From contig NZ_CAJQZC010000008.1 of assembly GCF_907164555.1 (NCBI RefSeq), forward strand, positions 62,001 through 126,000: DNA of 64,000 nucleotides, in the 5' to 3' direction. Each line of letters opens with the position of its first letter. Position 1 is the stretch's first letter. The notes beneath the pieces are model-generated. The model did no database searches. It was not told the origin of the DNA and saw only the letters and a program-made list of their open reading frames with translations. Shown here piece after piece: positions 7,986 to 16,476 of the stretch. A program made the translations under genes and the position numbers. The stretch comes from Paraburkholderia saeva (lineage in GTDB: Bacteria > Pseudomonadota > Gammaproteobacteria > Burkholderiales > Burkholderiaceae).

Positions 7986-9152
7986 ATGAGCGACAGCCAG
8001 ACGCCGCTAGAGACACTTCGACTGCGCGTGCGCGCTTTCATCGACGAAGACGTGATTCCGTGCGAAGACAACGCGCTCGCACACGACTTCGCCGCGCAGG
8101 ACAGGGTGATTTGCAGCCTGCGCGAAAAAGCGCGCGCCGCGGGCGTGCTCGGCCCCGGCATCGCACGCGAACTCGGCGGCCTCGGGCTGTCGTTTCGCGA
8201 GCGCGCCGTGATTCTCGAAGAGGCCGGTCGCAGCCTGCTCGGTCCGCATGCGCTGCATGCCGGGCCGCCCGACGAAACCAACATCCTGATGCTGGCGAAG
8301 CTGTGTACCGACGCGCAGCGCGAACGCTATTTGAAGCCGCTCGCAGCGGGCACGGCGAGATCGTGTTTCGCGATGACCGAGCCGCCGCCGGGCGCGGGCT
8401 CCGATCCATCGATGCTGCTTACGCGTGCCACGCGGCGCGACGGCCGCTGGGTGATCGACGGCCGCAAGTGGTTCATCAGCGGCGCGCTCGGCGCCGACTT
8501 CGCGATCGTGATGGCACAGACCGACGGCGGCCCGACGATGTTCATCGTCGATACCGATACGCCGGGTTACCGGATGGTGCGCGTGATCGATGCACTCGAT
8601 GGCTTCATCAGCTCGCATTGCGAGCTGGACTTCGAGGGCTGCACGGTCGGAGACGACGCGGTGCTCGGCGAGGTTGGCGAAGGCTTCGGCCACGCGCAGT
8701 TGCGGCTCGAACCCGCGCGTCTGACGCATTGCATGCGGTTTATCGGCGCAGCGCAACGCGCGCTCGATATCGCGGCGCGCTACGTCGTGGGACGCGACTC
8801 GTTCGGCAAGCCACTTGCACAGCATCAGGCGGTGCAGACGCTGATCGCCGATTCGCAGATCGACCTGTATGCCGCGCGCCTGATGACCTGCGACGTCGCG
8901 ACGCGCATGGACGCGAGACAGTCCGTGAAGCAGGAATCGTCGATGGCGAAGGTCTTTGTCTCAGAGGCCGTCGGGCGGGTGGTCGACCGCGCCGTTCAAC
9001 TTACTGGCGCGTTCGGTATTTCTGGCGACACCGTGTTGTCCGCGCTCTATCGCGAGGTGCGTCCGTTTCGCATCTTCGACGGCGCATCGGAAGTGCATCG
9101 CGCCGCGATCGCGCAGCGCGCGCTCCGGCAGTGTGCGACGACCACGCGTTAG
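7986..9152 (+). CDS. Acyl-CoA dehydrogenase
   Basis: 388-residue FAD-dependent acyl-CoA dehydrogenase that would introduce an alpha,beta double bond into an acyl-CoA. The N-terminal helical domain carries GGLGLSFRERAVILEEAGRSL. The middle beta domain carries the FAD/substrate segment CFAMTEPPPGAGSDPS and the DGRKWFISGA motif. The C-terminal helical bundle ends with RIFDGASEVHRAAIAQRAL, where the FDG-SE-H stretch is typical of the ACAD10/11-like and medium-chain groups. It sits 22 bp behind the acyl-CoA synthetase, so both are probably cotranscribed from the IclR-type promoter. Together they suggest activation and first oxidation of an unidentified acid. The family is firm; chain length and substrate are unknown. 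Confidence 0.92.
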   Translation: MSDSQTPLETLRLRVRAFIDEDVIPCEDNALAHDFAAQDRVICSLREKARAAGVLGPGIARELGGLGLSFRERAVILEEAGRSLLGPHALHAGPPDETNILMLAKLCTDAQRERYLKPLAAGTARSCFAMTEPPPGAGSDPSMLLTRATRRDGRWVIDGRKWFISGALGADFAIVMAQTDGGPTMFIVDTDTPGYRMVRVIDALDGFISSHCELDFEGCTVGDDAVLGEVGEGFGHAQLRLEPARLTHCMRFIGAAQRALDIAARYVVGRDSFGKPLAQHQAVQTLIADSQIDLYAARLMTCDVATRMDARQSVKQESSMAKVFVSEAVGRVVDRAVQLTGAFGISGDTVLSALYREVRPFRIFDGASEVHRAAIAQRALRQCATTTR

Positions 9153-9243
9153 ACGCATCGGGGATTGCGGACGGTCGAAATTGTTCGGCCGCGCCGCACT
9201 GGTTTTACTCACATAAACACAATCTGAAACTGGAGACTCGTCC

Positions 9244-10467
9244 ATGAAAATCCGGCACCTCGGCTGGCTGCTCGGCACACTCGCATTCAGCGCGCACGCA
9301 CAGAGCAGCGTTACGCTCTACGGGCTGATCGACATCGGCCTCACATACGTCAACAACTCGCAGACATCGCGAACGGCGTCGGGACCGCACGGCGCGCATC
9401 AGTTCGCGATGTCCGACGGGAGCGCCAACGGCGTCGCGGGTAGCCGCTGGGGCTTGCGTGGCGTCGAGGATCTGGGCGGCGGACTTCAGAGCATCTTCGT
9501 GCTGGAGAATGGCTACACGCTGAACAACGGCGCGCTCGCCCAGGGCGGCGCGGAGTTCGGCCGTCAGGCGTATGTCGGCTTGCAGGGTGGCTTCGGCACC
9601 GTCACGTTCGGCCGGCAATACGACACGTACACCGACTTCGTTCAGCCACTGACGGCGACCGGCCAATGGGCCGGCTACATGGGCGCGCAGCCCGACGACG
9701 TCGACAGCCTGTCGAACACCAGCCGGATCAACAACGCGATCAAGTACCGCACGCCCGATTACCGCGGCTTCGCGGCAGCGGGGCTCTACAGCCTCGGCGG
9801 CGTCGCCGGAAACGTGACGCAGAACCAGCTCTGGTCGCTCGGCGCGCATTATGGCGTGGGCTCGCTGCTGGTTGCGGCTGGCTATCTGAACGCGCGTGAC
9901 CCCAACGTGTCGCTGTATGGCACGACGCCGAACAAGGGCACGACGAGCGCCAACAATATCGGTTCGTTCGGTTCGCCGACGACGCCGGAGTCGTATCCGG
10001 TCGATGCCGGCTACGCGTCTGCGAAGACGACCCAGATTGCGGGCGCCGCGCTTCAGTACGCGTTCAGCGCAGTCACGCTCGGATTCGTCGTGACGAATGC
10101 GCGTTTCGAGGGGCTCGGTTCGTCGTCGGGTCCGAATCCGTTGGGGTACACGGGCACCGCTTCGTTCACGAGCTTCGAGCTGAGCGCACGCTCGTACATC
10201 ACGCCGGCGTGGCTTGTCGGTAGTGCGATCCACTACACCGACCGCAACTCCGTGAATGGCGATGGCGGCGCGAAATATCTCCAGCTGGATCTCGGCACGA
10301 TCTATAACCTGTCGAAGCGCACGAGCGTCTATCTGCTGACCGTGCTGCAGCGCGCGAGCGGTCGCGATTCGCTGGGCCAGCCTGCGGTGGCTTCGATCAG
10401 CGGCTTCAGCCCGTCCGCGACGGACCACCAGATCGGCGTGCGCCTCGCGTTGCAGCAGCGGTTCTAA
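9244..10467 (+). CDS. Gram-negative general porin (OmpC/Porin_4 type)
   Basis: 407-residue outer-membrane beta-barrel protein. It has a Sec signal peptide (residues 1-19, ending AHA before QSSVTLYGLIDIG), and the mature start SSVTLYGLIDIGLTYVNN is the hallmark of Burkholderiales trimeric porins. Many alternating strands follow, including GSRWGLRGVEDLGGGLQSIF, and the C-terminus QIGVRLALQQRF ends in Phe, the BAM recognition residue. It begins 91 bp after the acyl-CoA dehydrogenase and is followed by an MFS gene, so it probably belongs to the same uptake-and-degradation operon and lets the substrate cross the outer membrane. Selectivity cannot be read from the sequence. Confidence 0.93.
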   Translation: MKIRHLGWLLGTLAFSAHAQSSVTLYGLIDIGLTYVNNSQTSRTASGPHGAHQFAMSDGSANGVAGSRWGLRGVEDLGGGLQSIFVLENGYTLNNGALAQGGAEFGRQAYVGLQGGFGTVTFGRQYDTYTDFVQPLTATGQWAGYMGAQPDDVDSLSNTSRINNAIKYRTPDYRGFAAAGLYSLGGVAGNVTQNQLWSLGAHYGVGSLLVAAGYLNARDPNVSLYGTTPNKGTTSANNIGSFGSPTTPESYPVDAGYASAKTTQIAGAALQYAFSAVTLGFVVTNARFEGLGSSSGPNPLGYTGTASFTSFELSARSYITPAWLVGSAIHYTDRNSVNGDGGAKYLQLDLGTIYNLSKRTSVYLLTVLQRASGRDSLGQPAVASISGFSPSATDHQIGVRLALQQRF

Positions 10468-10503
10468 CGCGTGCATCTGGCATGCTACGGTCGAGGAGGA
10501 AAC

Positions 10504-11798
10504 ATGTTCCCCATAGCAACCCGATGGCGCGGATGGGTGGTCGTCGTCATGATGTTTCTGTTCATGCTGATCAATTTCGCCGACAAGGCGGTCGTCGGCC
10601 TCGCGGCCGTGCCGATGATGCGCGATCTCGGTCTTTCGCCGCAGCAGCTTGGGATTGTCGGCAGCAGCTTTTTTCTGCTGTTTTCGATTTCGGGGGTGCT
10701 GTTCGGTTTTGCCGCGAATCGCATCAAGACGAAATGGCTGCTGGCGGTGCTTTCGCTGATCTGGGCCGTCGTGCAGTTTCCGCTGGTGGGTGCGGCGTCA
10801 TTTCCGTTGCTGATCGCGTGCCGTGTCATTCTCGGTGCGGGCGAAGGGCCTGCTTATCCGCTCGCGATTCACGCGACGTATAAATGGTTCGACAACAGCA
10901 AACGCAACCTGCCGTGCGCGATCGTGCTGCAGGGCGCGAATACGGGCATGCTGGTGGCCGGTCCGGTCCTGACTTACCTCATCATTCATTACGACTGGCA
11001 CAGCGCGTTCCTCGCGCTCGGGCTTGCAGGATGCGCGTGGACTGTTGTATGGCTGCTGCTCGGCGAAGAAGGCACGGTCGACGATCACGCAGCAGCGTCG
11101 GCGGTGAACGGCGGTGTGCAACCGCACACGCGTGTGCGCTATCGTGACCTGATGTCAGACCGGACGCTGCTCGGATGCGTGTTGCTCACGTTCGTCGGAT
11201 ACGCAGTGCTTTCGGTGGGCTTCACGTGGTTTCCGGTGTATCTGCGTCTTGCGCTTGGCTATCCCGCAGCGGACGTGGGGTGGCTCTTCTCGTTGATCGT
11301 TTGTGCGGGCATTCCGGTGACGCTCGCGATGTCAGCCGTTTCGCAGTGGATGGCGGCGCGCGGTCTCAGCTCGCGTGTCGCGCGCTGTTCGGCACGATCG
11401 CGGAGATCGGCGCAGGCGCGAAGGTCGCGTGTCTCGCGGCGACCAGTGTGCTGAGTCAGCTGATTTTCTTCTTCGCGCCACTGATGATCGGTGAAGTCAC
11501 GCCCGCGTCACAGCGCGCGGCGTGCCTTGGCATCAATGCGTCGCTGGGCACGCTCGCGGGGCTCATTGCACCGGCGTTGATGGGCCACTTTGTCGGCAAT
11601 GCGGGCGGTGTCGCCGAAGGCTTCCGACACGGATTCACTGTGCTGGGCTGCGTACTGGTGCCGTCCGGCCTGCTGGGTGTATGGCTGATGCATCCGGAGC
11701 GATCGGTGCGCCGGTTGCAGAGGCTCTCACCGGCGAGCGCGAGCGATACGCCGATGAACGTGGCAGCAGCGCCATCGCGTGGCGAAGAAGCAGCGTAA
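10504..11798 (+). pseudogene. MFS transporter (ACS family), frameshifted copy 1
   Basis: Major-facilitator transporter closely similar to the intact gene at 14875, with the same opening (FLFMLINFADKAV, GLAAVPMM, LGxVGSSFF). An AGGAGGA site precedes the ATG at 10504. The frame is open to about 11377 (SSRVAR) and then runs into a stop at 11454. Homology resumes in another frame (RALFGTIAEIGAGAKVACLA ... QLIFFFAPLMIGEVTP) and ends at 11798. Between the shared landmarks SSR and QLIF this copy has 80 bp where the intact copy has 123, a 43-bp shortage that is not a multiple of three and falls around helices 8-9. The result would be a transporter truncated after about eight helices. A sequencing error alone cannot easily explain 43 missing bases, so I call it a pseudogene, but read support is needed. 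Confidence 0.8.
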
Positions 11799-11828
11799 TG
11801 ACCGTCTGAGCGGGATGTTGCGTGGGAG

Positions 11829-11854
11829 GCGGCCTGTCCAGATGGACAGGCCGC
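11829..11854. terminator. Perfect 11-bp hairpin between converging genes
   Basis: GCGGCCTGTCC - AGAT - GGACAGGCCGC forms a perfect 11-bp stem with a 4-base loop. It lies between the end of the broken MFS gene (11798) and the end of the convergent DUF1254 gene (11863). There is no T-tract on either side, so it may act as a Rho-assisted or bidirectional terminator or an mRNA 3'-end stabiliser. Confidence 0.6.
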
Positions 11855-11862
11855 TGCGTCTG

Positions 11863-13164
11863 TCAGCCAGCCGGGTTCTCCTCGACCCGCCGGACAGCCG
11901 GAATGACGTAGTCGCGCGTCAGGATTTCCTGGCGCGGATGGTACAGGCGCAGGATCAGATAGAAACGTCCCGAGGGCGCTGGAAGCCAGTTCGAGATGCC
12001 TTGTCGCGGTTCTGTGTGCTGGATATGGATGTCGAGCGATTCGTCGGTGCCGTAGCGCAAATCGCGCGAACGGTCGCCGATGGCATAGCGCCGGATCGGG
12101 TTGTCCGCGAAGTAGAAGTCGCTGCCGTAGATCGACACGGACCAGAATGCATCGACGGGTGGCAACTGATTCGCCGGGAAATGCAGCACGTACTGCCGGG
12201 CGCCGTCGAACTGCTCGCCGCTCGCGTCGAAATCGCCGAGCGCGTAGAGCGCTTCGTCGCTCGCGAGCGCGCCGAGTCCTTTCATTGCCGTGCATGCGCG
12301 CGCGAGGTAATCGGTACCGAGGCGGCCGCCCGCGTAGTTGATCGACCACGGCAGCGCGCGACGGCTGCGTGTATGGCCTTCGATGATCTGCGCGCCGGCC
12401 TTTACCGCACGCGTAAGGCCTGCGATTCGCGCTTCGCTGCCAGGGCCTGTGTCAAAACGCCGGCCAGGCCCGAGACCGATGCGCGCAAACTGCGCGACAA
12501 GGCCAGCATCGACGGCAGGCGGCGGGTTGTCCTGCATCGCGCGCGCGAGATTCTCGAAGAACGCGATGCCGGAGCGGCTCGTCGTCTGATAGTCGATGAC
12601 CGATTGCGGCAGACGGCTTTTACCGGTTGCCGTCAGCGTGAACTGCGTCTGGAAGGCGCGCGCTTCCTGCATGTCATCGGGGCCATCGATCAGCACCCGC
12701 CCCAGCGCCCAGATGAGATTCGTCGGGCAACGGATTTCCTCCGTGCCGTCCGGCAGCGTGCCGGACCAGTCCGGCCCGACCAGCGCGAAGCGCGATGCGT
12801 CCGGACCCACGACGCGCGGGCTGAGGTTGCGGAAGTTGTCGCTATAGGCGTCGATCAGCTCCATCACGAAGTAACGGCTCGTTGGCGCGGGCGTCGCCAG
12901 CACGACCGGGCCGTCGGCCAGGTTCACCCACGCCATCGAGTACAGCAGGTCGTTGGCGGGGGTGACGACGTCGCGGTCCTCGTGCGTCCACGGCCGTGGA
13001 CAGTGCGAAAACTGGTTGACGGGCGCGCGTCCGGATTCGCCTGGTGTATCGACAGCCGTCATCAGCGCGCACGTCCTGACGATCTCGACGAGCGGATAGC
13101 CGTAAACGTAAGCCTGAACGCCGGCCACATAGGCCCATTCTTCCTGTGCAGTGCTACGGGTCAT
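11863..13164 (-). CDS. DUF1254/DUF1214 protein, copy A
   Basis: 433-residue protein of unknown function. The N-terminal DUF1254 part (about 10-150) has VYGYPLVEIVRT, and NDLLYSMAWVNLADGPVVL corresponds to the conserved 'D-LYS-ave-DL-xGPvvl' core. The C-terminal DUF1214 part (about 300-425) has FWSVSIYGSDFYFADNPIRRYAIGDR and ends NWLPAPSGRFYLILRLYHP. No signal peptide is seen, so it is probably cytoplasmic. Start: ATG at 13164 with AGGAGG about 9 bases upstream; an in-frame ATG at 13323 lies inside the conserved promoter block and would add 53 unlike residues. It is divergent from copy B at 13404. The pairing with an MFS transporter in both copies suggests a role in handling the imported compound; the reaction is unknown. 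Confidence 0.85.
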   Translation of the reverse strand: MTRSTAQEEWAYVAGVQAYVYGYPLVEIVRTCALMTAVDTPGESGRAPVNQFSHCPRPWTHEDRDVVTPANDLLYSMAWVNLADGPVVLATPAPTSRYFVMELIDAYSDNFRNLSPRVVGPDASRFALVGPDWSGTLPDGTEEIRCPTNLIWALGRVLIDGPDDMQEARAFQTQFTLTATGKSRLPQSVIDYQTTSRSGIAFFENLARAMQDNPPPAVDAGLVAQFARIGLGPGRRFDTGPGSEARIAGLTRAVKAGAQIIEGHTRSRRALPWSINYAGGRLGTDYLARACTAMKGLGALASDEALYALGDFDASGEQFDGARQYVLHFPANQLPPVDAFWSVSIYGSDFYFADNPIRRYAIGDRSRDLRYGTDESLDIHIQHTEPRQGISNWLPAPSGRFYLILRLYHPRQEILTRDYVIPAVRRVEENPAG

Positions 13165-13312
13165 GCTGGAACGTCCTCCTGGGTGACTGCGTGTCGGCGC
13201 GTGCGGTCGGCAACATGCGGCGCCCAGCGCCGTTGCGCCGGCACGGGTTATCGCATAGGGCGTCCGCCCGCGGGATAGTGTCAGCCCAGTATAGGCAGGC
13301 ATTTCGCCCAAA

Positions 13313-13370
13313 GTGTTTAACATGGCGAAACCCTGGTTCCGTTATGCCGTGGCCGGCGTAGGCTTGATTC
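13313..13370. promoter_or_regulatory. Divergent promoter element, copy B (candidate IclR operator)
   Basis: The core GTTTAACATGGCGAAACCCT (13315-13334) differs at one position from copy A at 5757-5776, and TAGGCTTGA follows at 13359, the same 46-bp distance as in copy A. An upstream TTTCGC (13302-13307) forms an extra inverted repeat with GCGAAA (13325-13330). The element lies between the divergent DUF1254 genes at 13164 and 13404, so one regulator could control both. See copy A for the link to the IclR pair. Confidence 0.7.
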
Positions 13371-13403
13371 CGTTTCTTTGATCCTGTTTATGGAGCGGTA
13401 TTC

Positions 13404-14783
13404 ATGTTCCTTTCTACAAGCGCACGCGTCCTGGCGCCCGAACATCCGGCTACACCGCCGGATCCGGCGAATTCCCTCGCGGCGGTTGCCCGCGACGCCG
13501 TGGTCTACACGCTGCCGTTATTCGAAATGGCACGTTCGCGCGCGACGACGTGTCCACGGCGCGATGACAGCGGCCAGTTCGCGGGCGAGACTCCGGATTC
13601 GACGCTCTGCTGGGTCAACCGTCTGATGCGCGACCGCCAGCTGCTTGGTCCGCAGCACCGCAAGGTCGTGACGCCGAACAACGACACGCTGTACATCAGC
13701 GGATGGCTCGACGTCGGTGAGGCGCCACTGCTGATTTCGGTGCCCGATACGGGGGACCGCTACTACGTGCTCGGCCTGCTGGACTTCTATACGAATCCGT
13801 TCAGTTCGATCGGCACCCGCACGACGGGCAACGGCGCGGGCAAATTCCTGCTGCATTACCGTGACATGCCGCTGCCCGCCGATATCGATCTGACGGAGAT
13901 CACGCCGATCGCCTGTCCGACGCGCGACGTGTGGATGATCGGGCGCGTGCTGGTGGAGGGTCCGCAGGATCTGCAGGCGGTGCACGCGTTGCAGGACCGG
14001 TTTCTTCTGACAACATTGGACGGCGGCACTGCGGCTCGACGTTTCGACGTCGGCATGGACCGCCGCGAAACCGTGGGCGACGCGCGCCGCTACGCCGAAG
14101 TCGTCAACGCCGCGCTGCTGCGCAATCCGCCGCCGGCCACGGAGCGTGCCTACCTCAGCAAGTTTGCTGCTGTGGGTATTGGCATTGGCGATTCATCGAA
14201 GCCTGCCGCGCGGGACGACGAAGCGTTCGCCGCGCTGGGCGCAGCGCTCGAACAGGTGATCGCAGAACTGGACGTGCCGCATCCTTCGGCGCTCGGCGGC
14301 GGCTGGTTCCTGCCGGTCGAAGTGCGCGATTCGTTTGGCGATGACTACTTTGCCCGCGCCCATGTCTGCTGGAACTACATCGGCGCGCTGGGAATCGAGG
14401 AGGCGATGTATTTCTCCGCCGATTGCGACAGCGAAGGACGGCCGCTCGACGGTCGCTACACGTATGAACTGGCGTTTCCGTCCGGCGGTCTGCCGCAGGC
14501 GAAGGCATTCTGGTCGCTCACGATGTACGACAAGGCGTCCTGCATGCTGGTGGACAACGTCATCGACCGCTACTCGGTGGGCGACCGCTCGCAGCAGTTA
14601 CGTTACAGCGGCACCGGACTGACGCTGCGCCTGTCGGCGCAGTCCCCGCAGGACGAGACGCTGCAATGCAACTGGCTGCCCGCACCGGCAGCGCCGTTCT
14701 ACGTGACATTGCGTGTGTATATCCCGGGCGCAGCGCATCTGGAGCATCGCTATACGTGGCCCCCGATCCGGCGCATCGACTAA
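13404..14783 (+). CDS. DUF1254/DUF1214 protein, copy B
   Basis: 459-residue paralogue of the gene at 11863, transcribed away from it. The DUF1254 core is visible as NNDTLYISGWLDVGEAPLLISVPDTGDRYYVL (about 95-130) and the DUF1214 core as FWSLTMYDKASCMLVDNVIDRYSVGDRSQQLRY (about 370-405), ending NWLPAPAAPFYVTLRVYIP. Compared with copy A it has a different N-terminal 30 residues and only moderate identity, so the duplication is old or the copies came from different sources. Start: ATG at 13404 after ATGGAGCGG. The intact MFS transporter follows 91 bp downstream and is probably cotranscribed. The function is unknown; proposals for the family (hydrolase or isomerase of small acids) remain speculative. 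Confidence 0.85.
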   Translation: MFLSTSARVLAPEHPATPPDPANSLAAVARDAVVYTLPLFEMARSRATTCPRRDDSGQFAGETPDSTLCWVNRLMRDRQLLGPQHRKVVTPNNDTLYISGWLDVGEAPLLISVPDTGDRYYVLGLLDFYTNPFSSIGTRTTGNGAGKFLLHYRDMPLPADIDLTEITPIACPTRDVWMIGRVLVEGPQDLQAVHALQDRFLLTTLDGGTAARRFDVGMDRRETVGDARRYAEVVNAALLRNPPPATERAYLSKFAAVGIGIGDSSKPAARDDEAFAALGAALEQVIAELDVPHPSALGGGWFLPVEVRDSFGDDYFARAHVCWNYIGALGIEEAMYFSADCDSEGRPLDGRYTYELAFPSGGLPQAKAFWSLTMYDKASCMLVDNVIDRYSVGDRSQQLRYSGTGLTLRLSAQSPQDETLQCNWLPAPAAPFYVTLRVYIPGAAHLEHRYTWPPIRRID

Positions 14784-14874
14784 AGAGACCCCACCGGGCG
14801 CGCTGACCGGTGACCCCGATCAATCTGGCAATCGAGACCAGACCGGCGTTCCCCGCAGGCATCAAGGAGGAGAC

Positions 14875-16251
14875 ATGTTGAAAGAATCGAACCGCCGATG
14901 GCGCGCATGGGTGGTCGTGGTGCTGGTGTTCCTGTTCATGCTGATCAATTTCGCCGACAAGGCTGTGATTGGCCTCGCAGCCGTCCCGATGATGCATGAC
15001 CTCGGGCTGACGCCCGGGCAACTGGGACTCGTCGGCAGCAGCTTTTTCGTGCTGTTCTCGATCTCAGGCATCGTCTTTGGTTTTGTTGCGAACCGCGTCA
15101 AGACGAAATGGCTGCTGGCGATCCTGTCGGCCGTGTGGGCGCTCGTGCAGTTTCCGTTGGTCGGTGCGGTGTCGTTTCCGTTGCTGATCGCATGTCGCGT
15201 CCTGCTCGGCGCGGGCGAAGGGCCGGCTTACGCGCTGGCCATCCATGCCACGTACAAGTGGTTCGACAACAGCCGACGCAGCATCCCGACCGCGATCGTG
15301 CAGCAGGGCGCGAACATGGGCATGCTTGTGGCGGGGCCGTGCCTCACCTGGCTGATGATCCACTACGACTGGCACGCCGCGTTTCTCGCGCTCGGCATCG
15401 TCGGTGCGATCTGGACGACGCTGTGGCTGGTGTTCGGCGCGGAAGGCACGGTCGATGAACCTTCGGGTCAGGAAGCGGCCGACGCATCGTCGTGTATCGC
15501 TTCCGCACGCGCGAGTGCGCAGGTGCCCGCCCGGGTGCCGTACCGCGCGCTGATGTCCGACCCGACGCTCGTCGGCATATTTCTGCTGTCGTTCGCGGGC
15601 TTTCTCGTTCTGTCGCTGTGCTTCACCTGGTTTCCCGCTTATCTGCGGCTCGGCCTTGGTTATTCCGCGACCGATGCGGGTTGGCTCTTCTCGCTGATCG
15701 TCGGTGCGGCGATTCCGGCTTCTCTGGTGATGTCATGGTTCTCGCAGTATCTGTTCAGCAAAGGCGTGTCGTCGCGCGCGTCGCGCGGCTTTGTGACGAG
15801 CGGAGCGATCGCGCTGACGGGGATTGCATTTCTGTTGACGACCACCGATATCAGCGCGCCGTTGAAAATCGTGTGCCTGACATTGGGTGCGGGTTTCGGC
15901 CAGCTGATTTTTCTGTTCGGCCCGTTGATGATTGGTGAAGTCACGCCGCCCGCGCAGCGGGGCGCATGGCTCGCGATCAACAACTCGGTCGCAACGCTCG
16001 CCGGATTTGTCGCGCCTGCGCTGATGGGGCTTTTTGTCGGCGCTGCGCACAGCCGTGCGCCCGGCTTCGAACACGGGTTTCTGTTTCTCGGCTCGGTGCT
16101 TGTCGTGGCCAGCGTCGCCGCGTTCTGGCTGATTCACCCCGAACGCTCGATGCGCCGGTTGTGTGACATTGCTGCGTCGCGCAACAGCCGCGAGTACAGC
16201 GACGTCAGCCCGCCCGCATGCATGCCGGACGAAGTGACCGGCGCAGGCTGA
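14875..16251 (+). CDS. MFS transporter, anion:cation symporter (ACS) family, copy 2
   Basis: Intact 458-residue, 12-helix inner-membrane transporter. The opening FLFMLINFADKAVIGLAAVPMM and the loop 2-3 region with RVKTKWLLAI are like the hexuronate/phthalate/galactonate group of the major facilitator superfamily, which import organic anions with H+ or Na+. GAGEGPAYALAIHATYKWF corresponds to helix 4 and the family motif. AAGGAGGAGAC precedes the ATG at 14875, so I chose that rather than in-frame starts within the upstream gene. It is nearly the same protein as the damaged copy at 10504 and follows DUF1254 copy B. Together the two define a repeated DUF1254-MFS module. The substrate is probably an organic acid handled by the adjacent acyl-CoA enzymes. 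Confidence 0.9.
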   Translation: MLKESNRRWRAWVVVVLVFLFMLINFADKAVIGLAAVPMMHDLGLTPGQLGLVGSSFFVLFSISGIVFGFVANRVKTKWLLAILSAVWALVQFPLVGAVSFPLLIACRVLLGAGEGPAYALAIHATYKWFDNSRRSIPTAIVQQGANMGMLVAGPCLTWLMIHYDWHAAFLALGIVGAIWTTLWLVFGAEGTVDEPSGQEAADASSCIASARASAQVPARVPYRALMSDPTLVGIFLLSFAGFLVLSLCFTWFPAYLRLGLGYSATDAGWLFSLIVGAAIPASLVMSWFSQYLFSKGVSSRASRGFVTSGAIALTGIAFLLTTTDISAPLKIVCLTLGAGFGQLIFLFGPLMIGEVTPPAQRGAWLAINNSVATLAGFVAPALMGLFVGAAHSRAPGFEHGFLFLGSVLVVASVAAFWLIHPERSMRRLCDIAASRNSREYSDVSPPACMPDEVTGAG

Positions 16252-16262
16252 TCGAAGACGGC

Positions 16263-16370
16263 TCAGACGACGTGATCGTGATTCCGCATGTGCCGGATCA
16301 TGGCGATCTTTGCTGCCACGCTGGCGAGGATCGCCAGCGCACCCATGGTGTCGAGCAGGGCTGAAATCAT
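16263..16370 (-). CDS. Small hydrophobic protein, 35 residues
   Basis: Short reading frame with a clear ribosome site (AGGAGAC, 6 bases before the ATG at 16370). The predicted peptide MISALLDTMGALAILASVAA is a single hydrophobic segment, followed by KIAMIRHMRNHDHVV, a basic, His-rich tail. This suggests a one-helix membrane microprotein with a cytoplasmic tail. It stands in the 225-bp gap between the MFS gene and the convergent TauE gene, and no other coding signal is seen there. I do not recognise a family. It could be spurious, but the start context and the helix-plus-charged-tail pattern make it worth listing. Confidence 0.45.
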   Translation of the reverse strand: MISALLDTMGALAILASVAAKIAMIRHMRNHDHVV

Positions 16371-16476
16371 TACACGTCTCCTGTCTCATGCAAGTTGTTG
16401 CCGCTTCACATCTCCGATGGCGGGAGAGAGGCGTGATCTGCCGTCCTGCCAAGGATAAAACGGCGTGCCGTGGCGA

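Noticed and set aside
11779..13278. 499-codon plus-strand frame
   Set aside because: It lies opposite DUF1254 copy A; Arg-rich shadow translation with no recognisable domain.
13165..13323. Upstream ATG giving a 53-residue extension of DUF1254 copy A
   Set aside because: A strong AGGAGG site precedes the internal ATG at 13164, and the longer start coincides with the promoter block.
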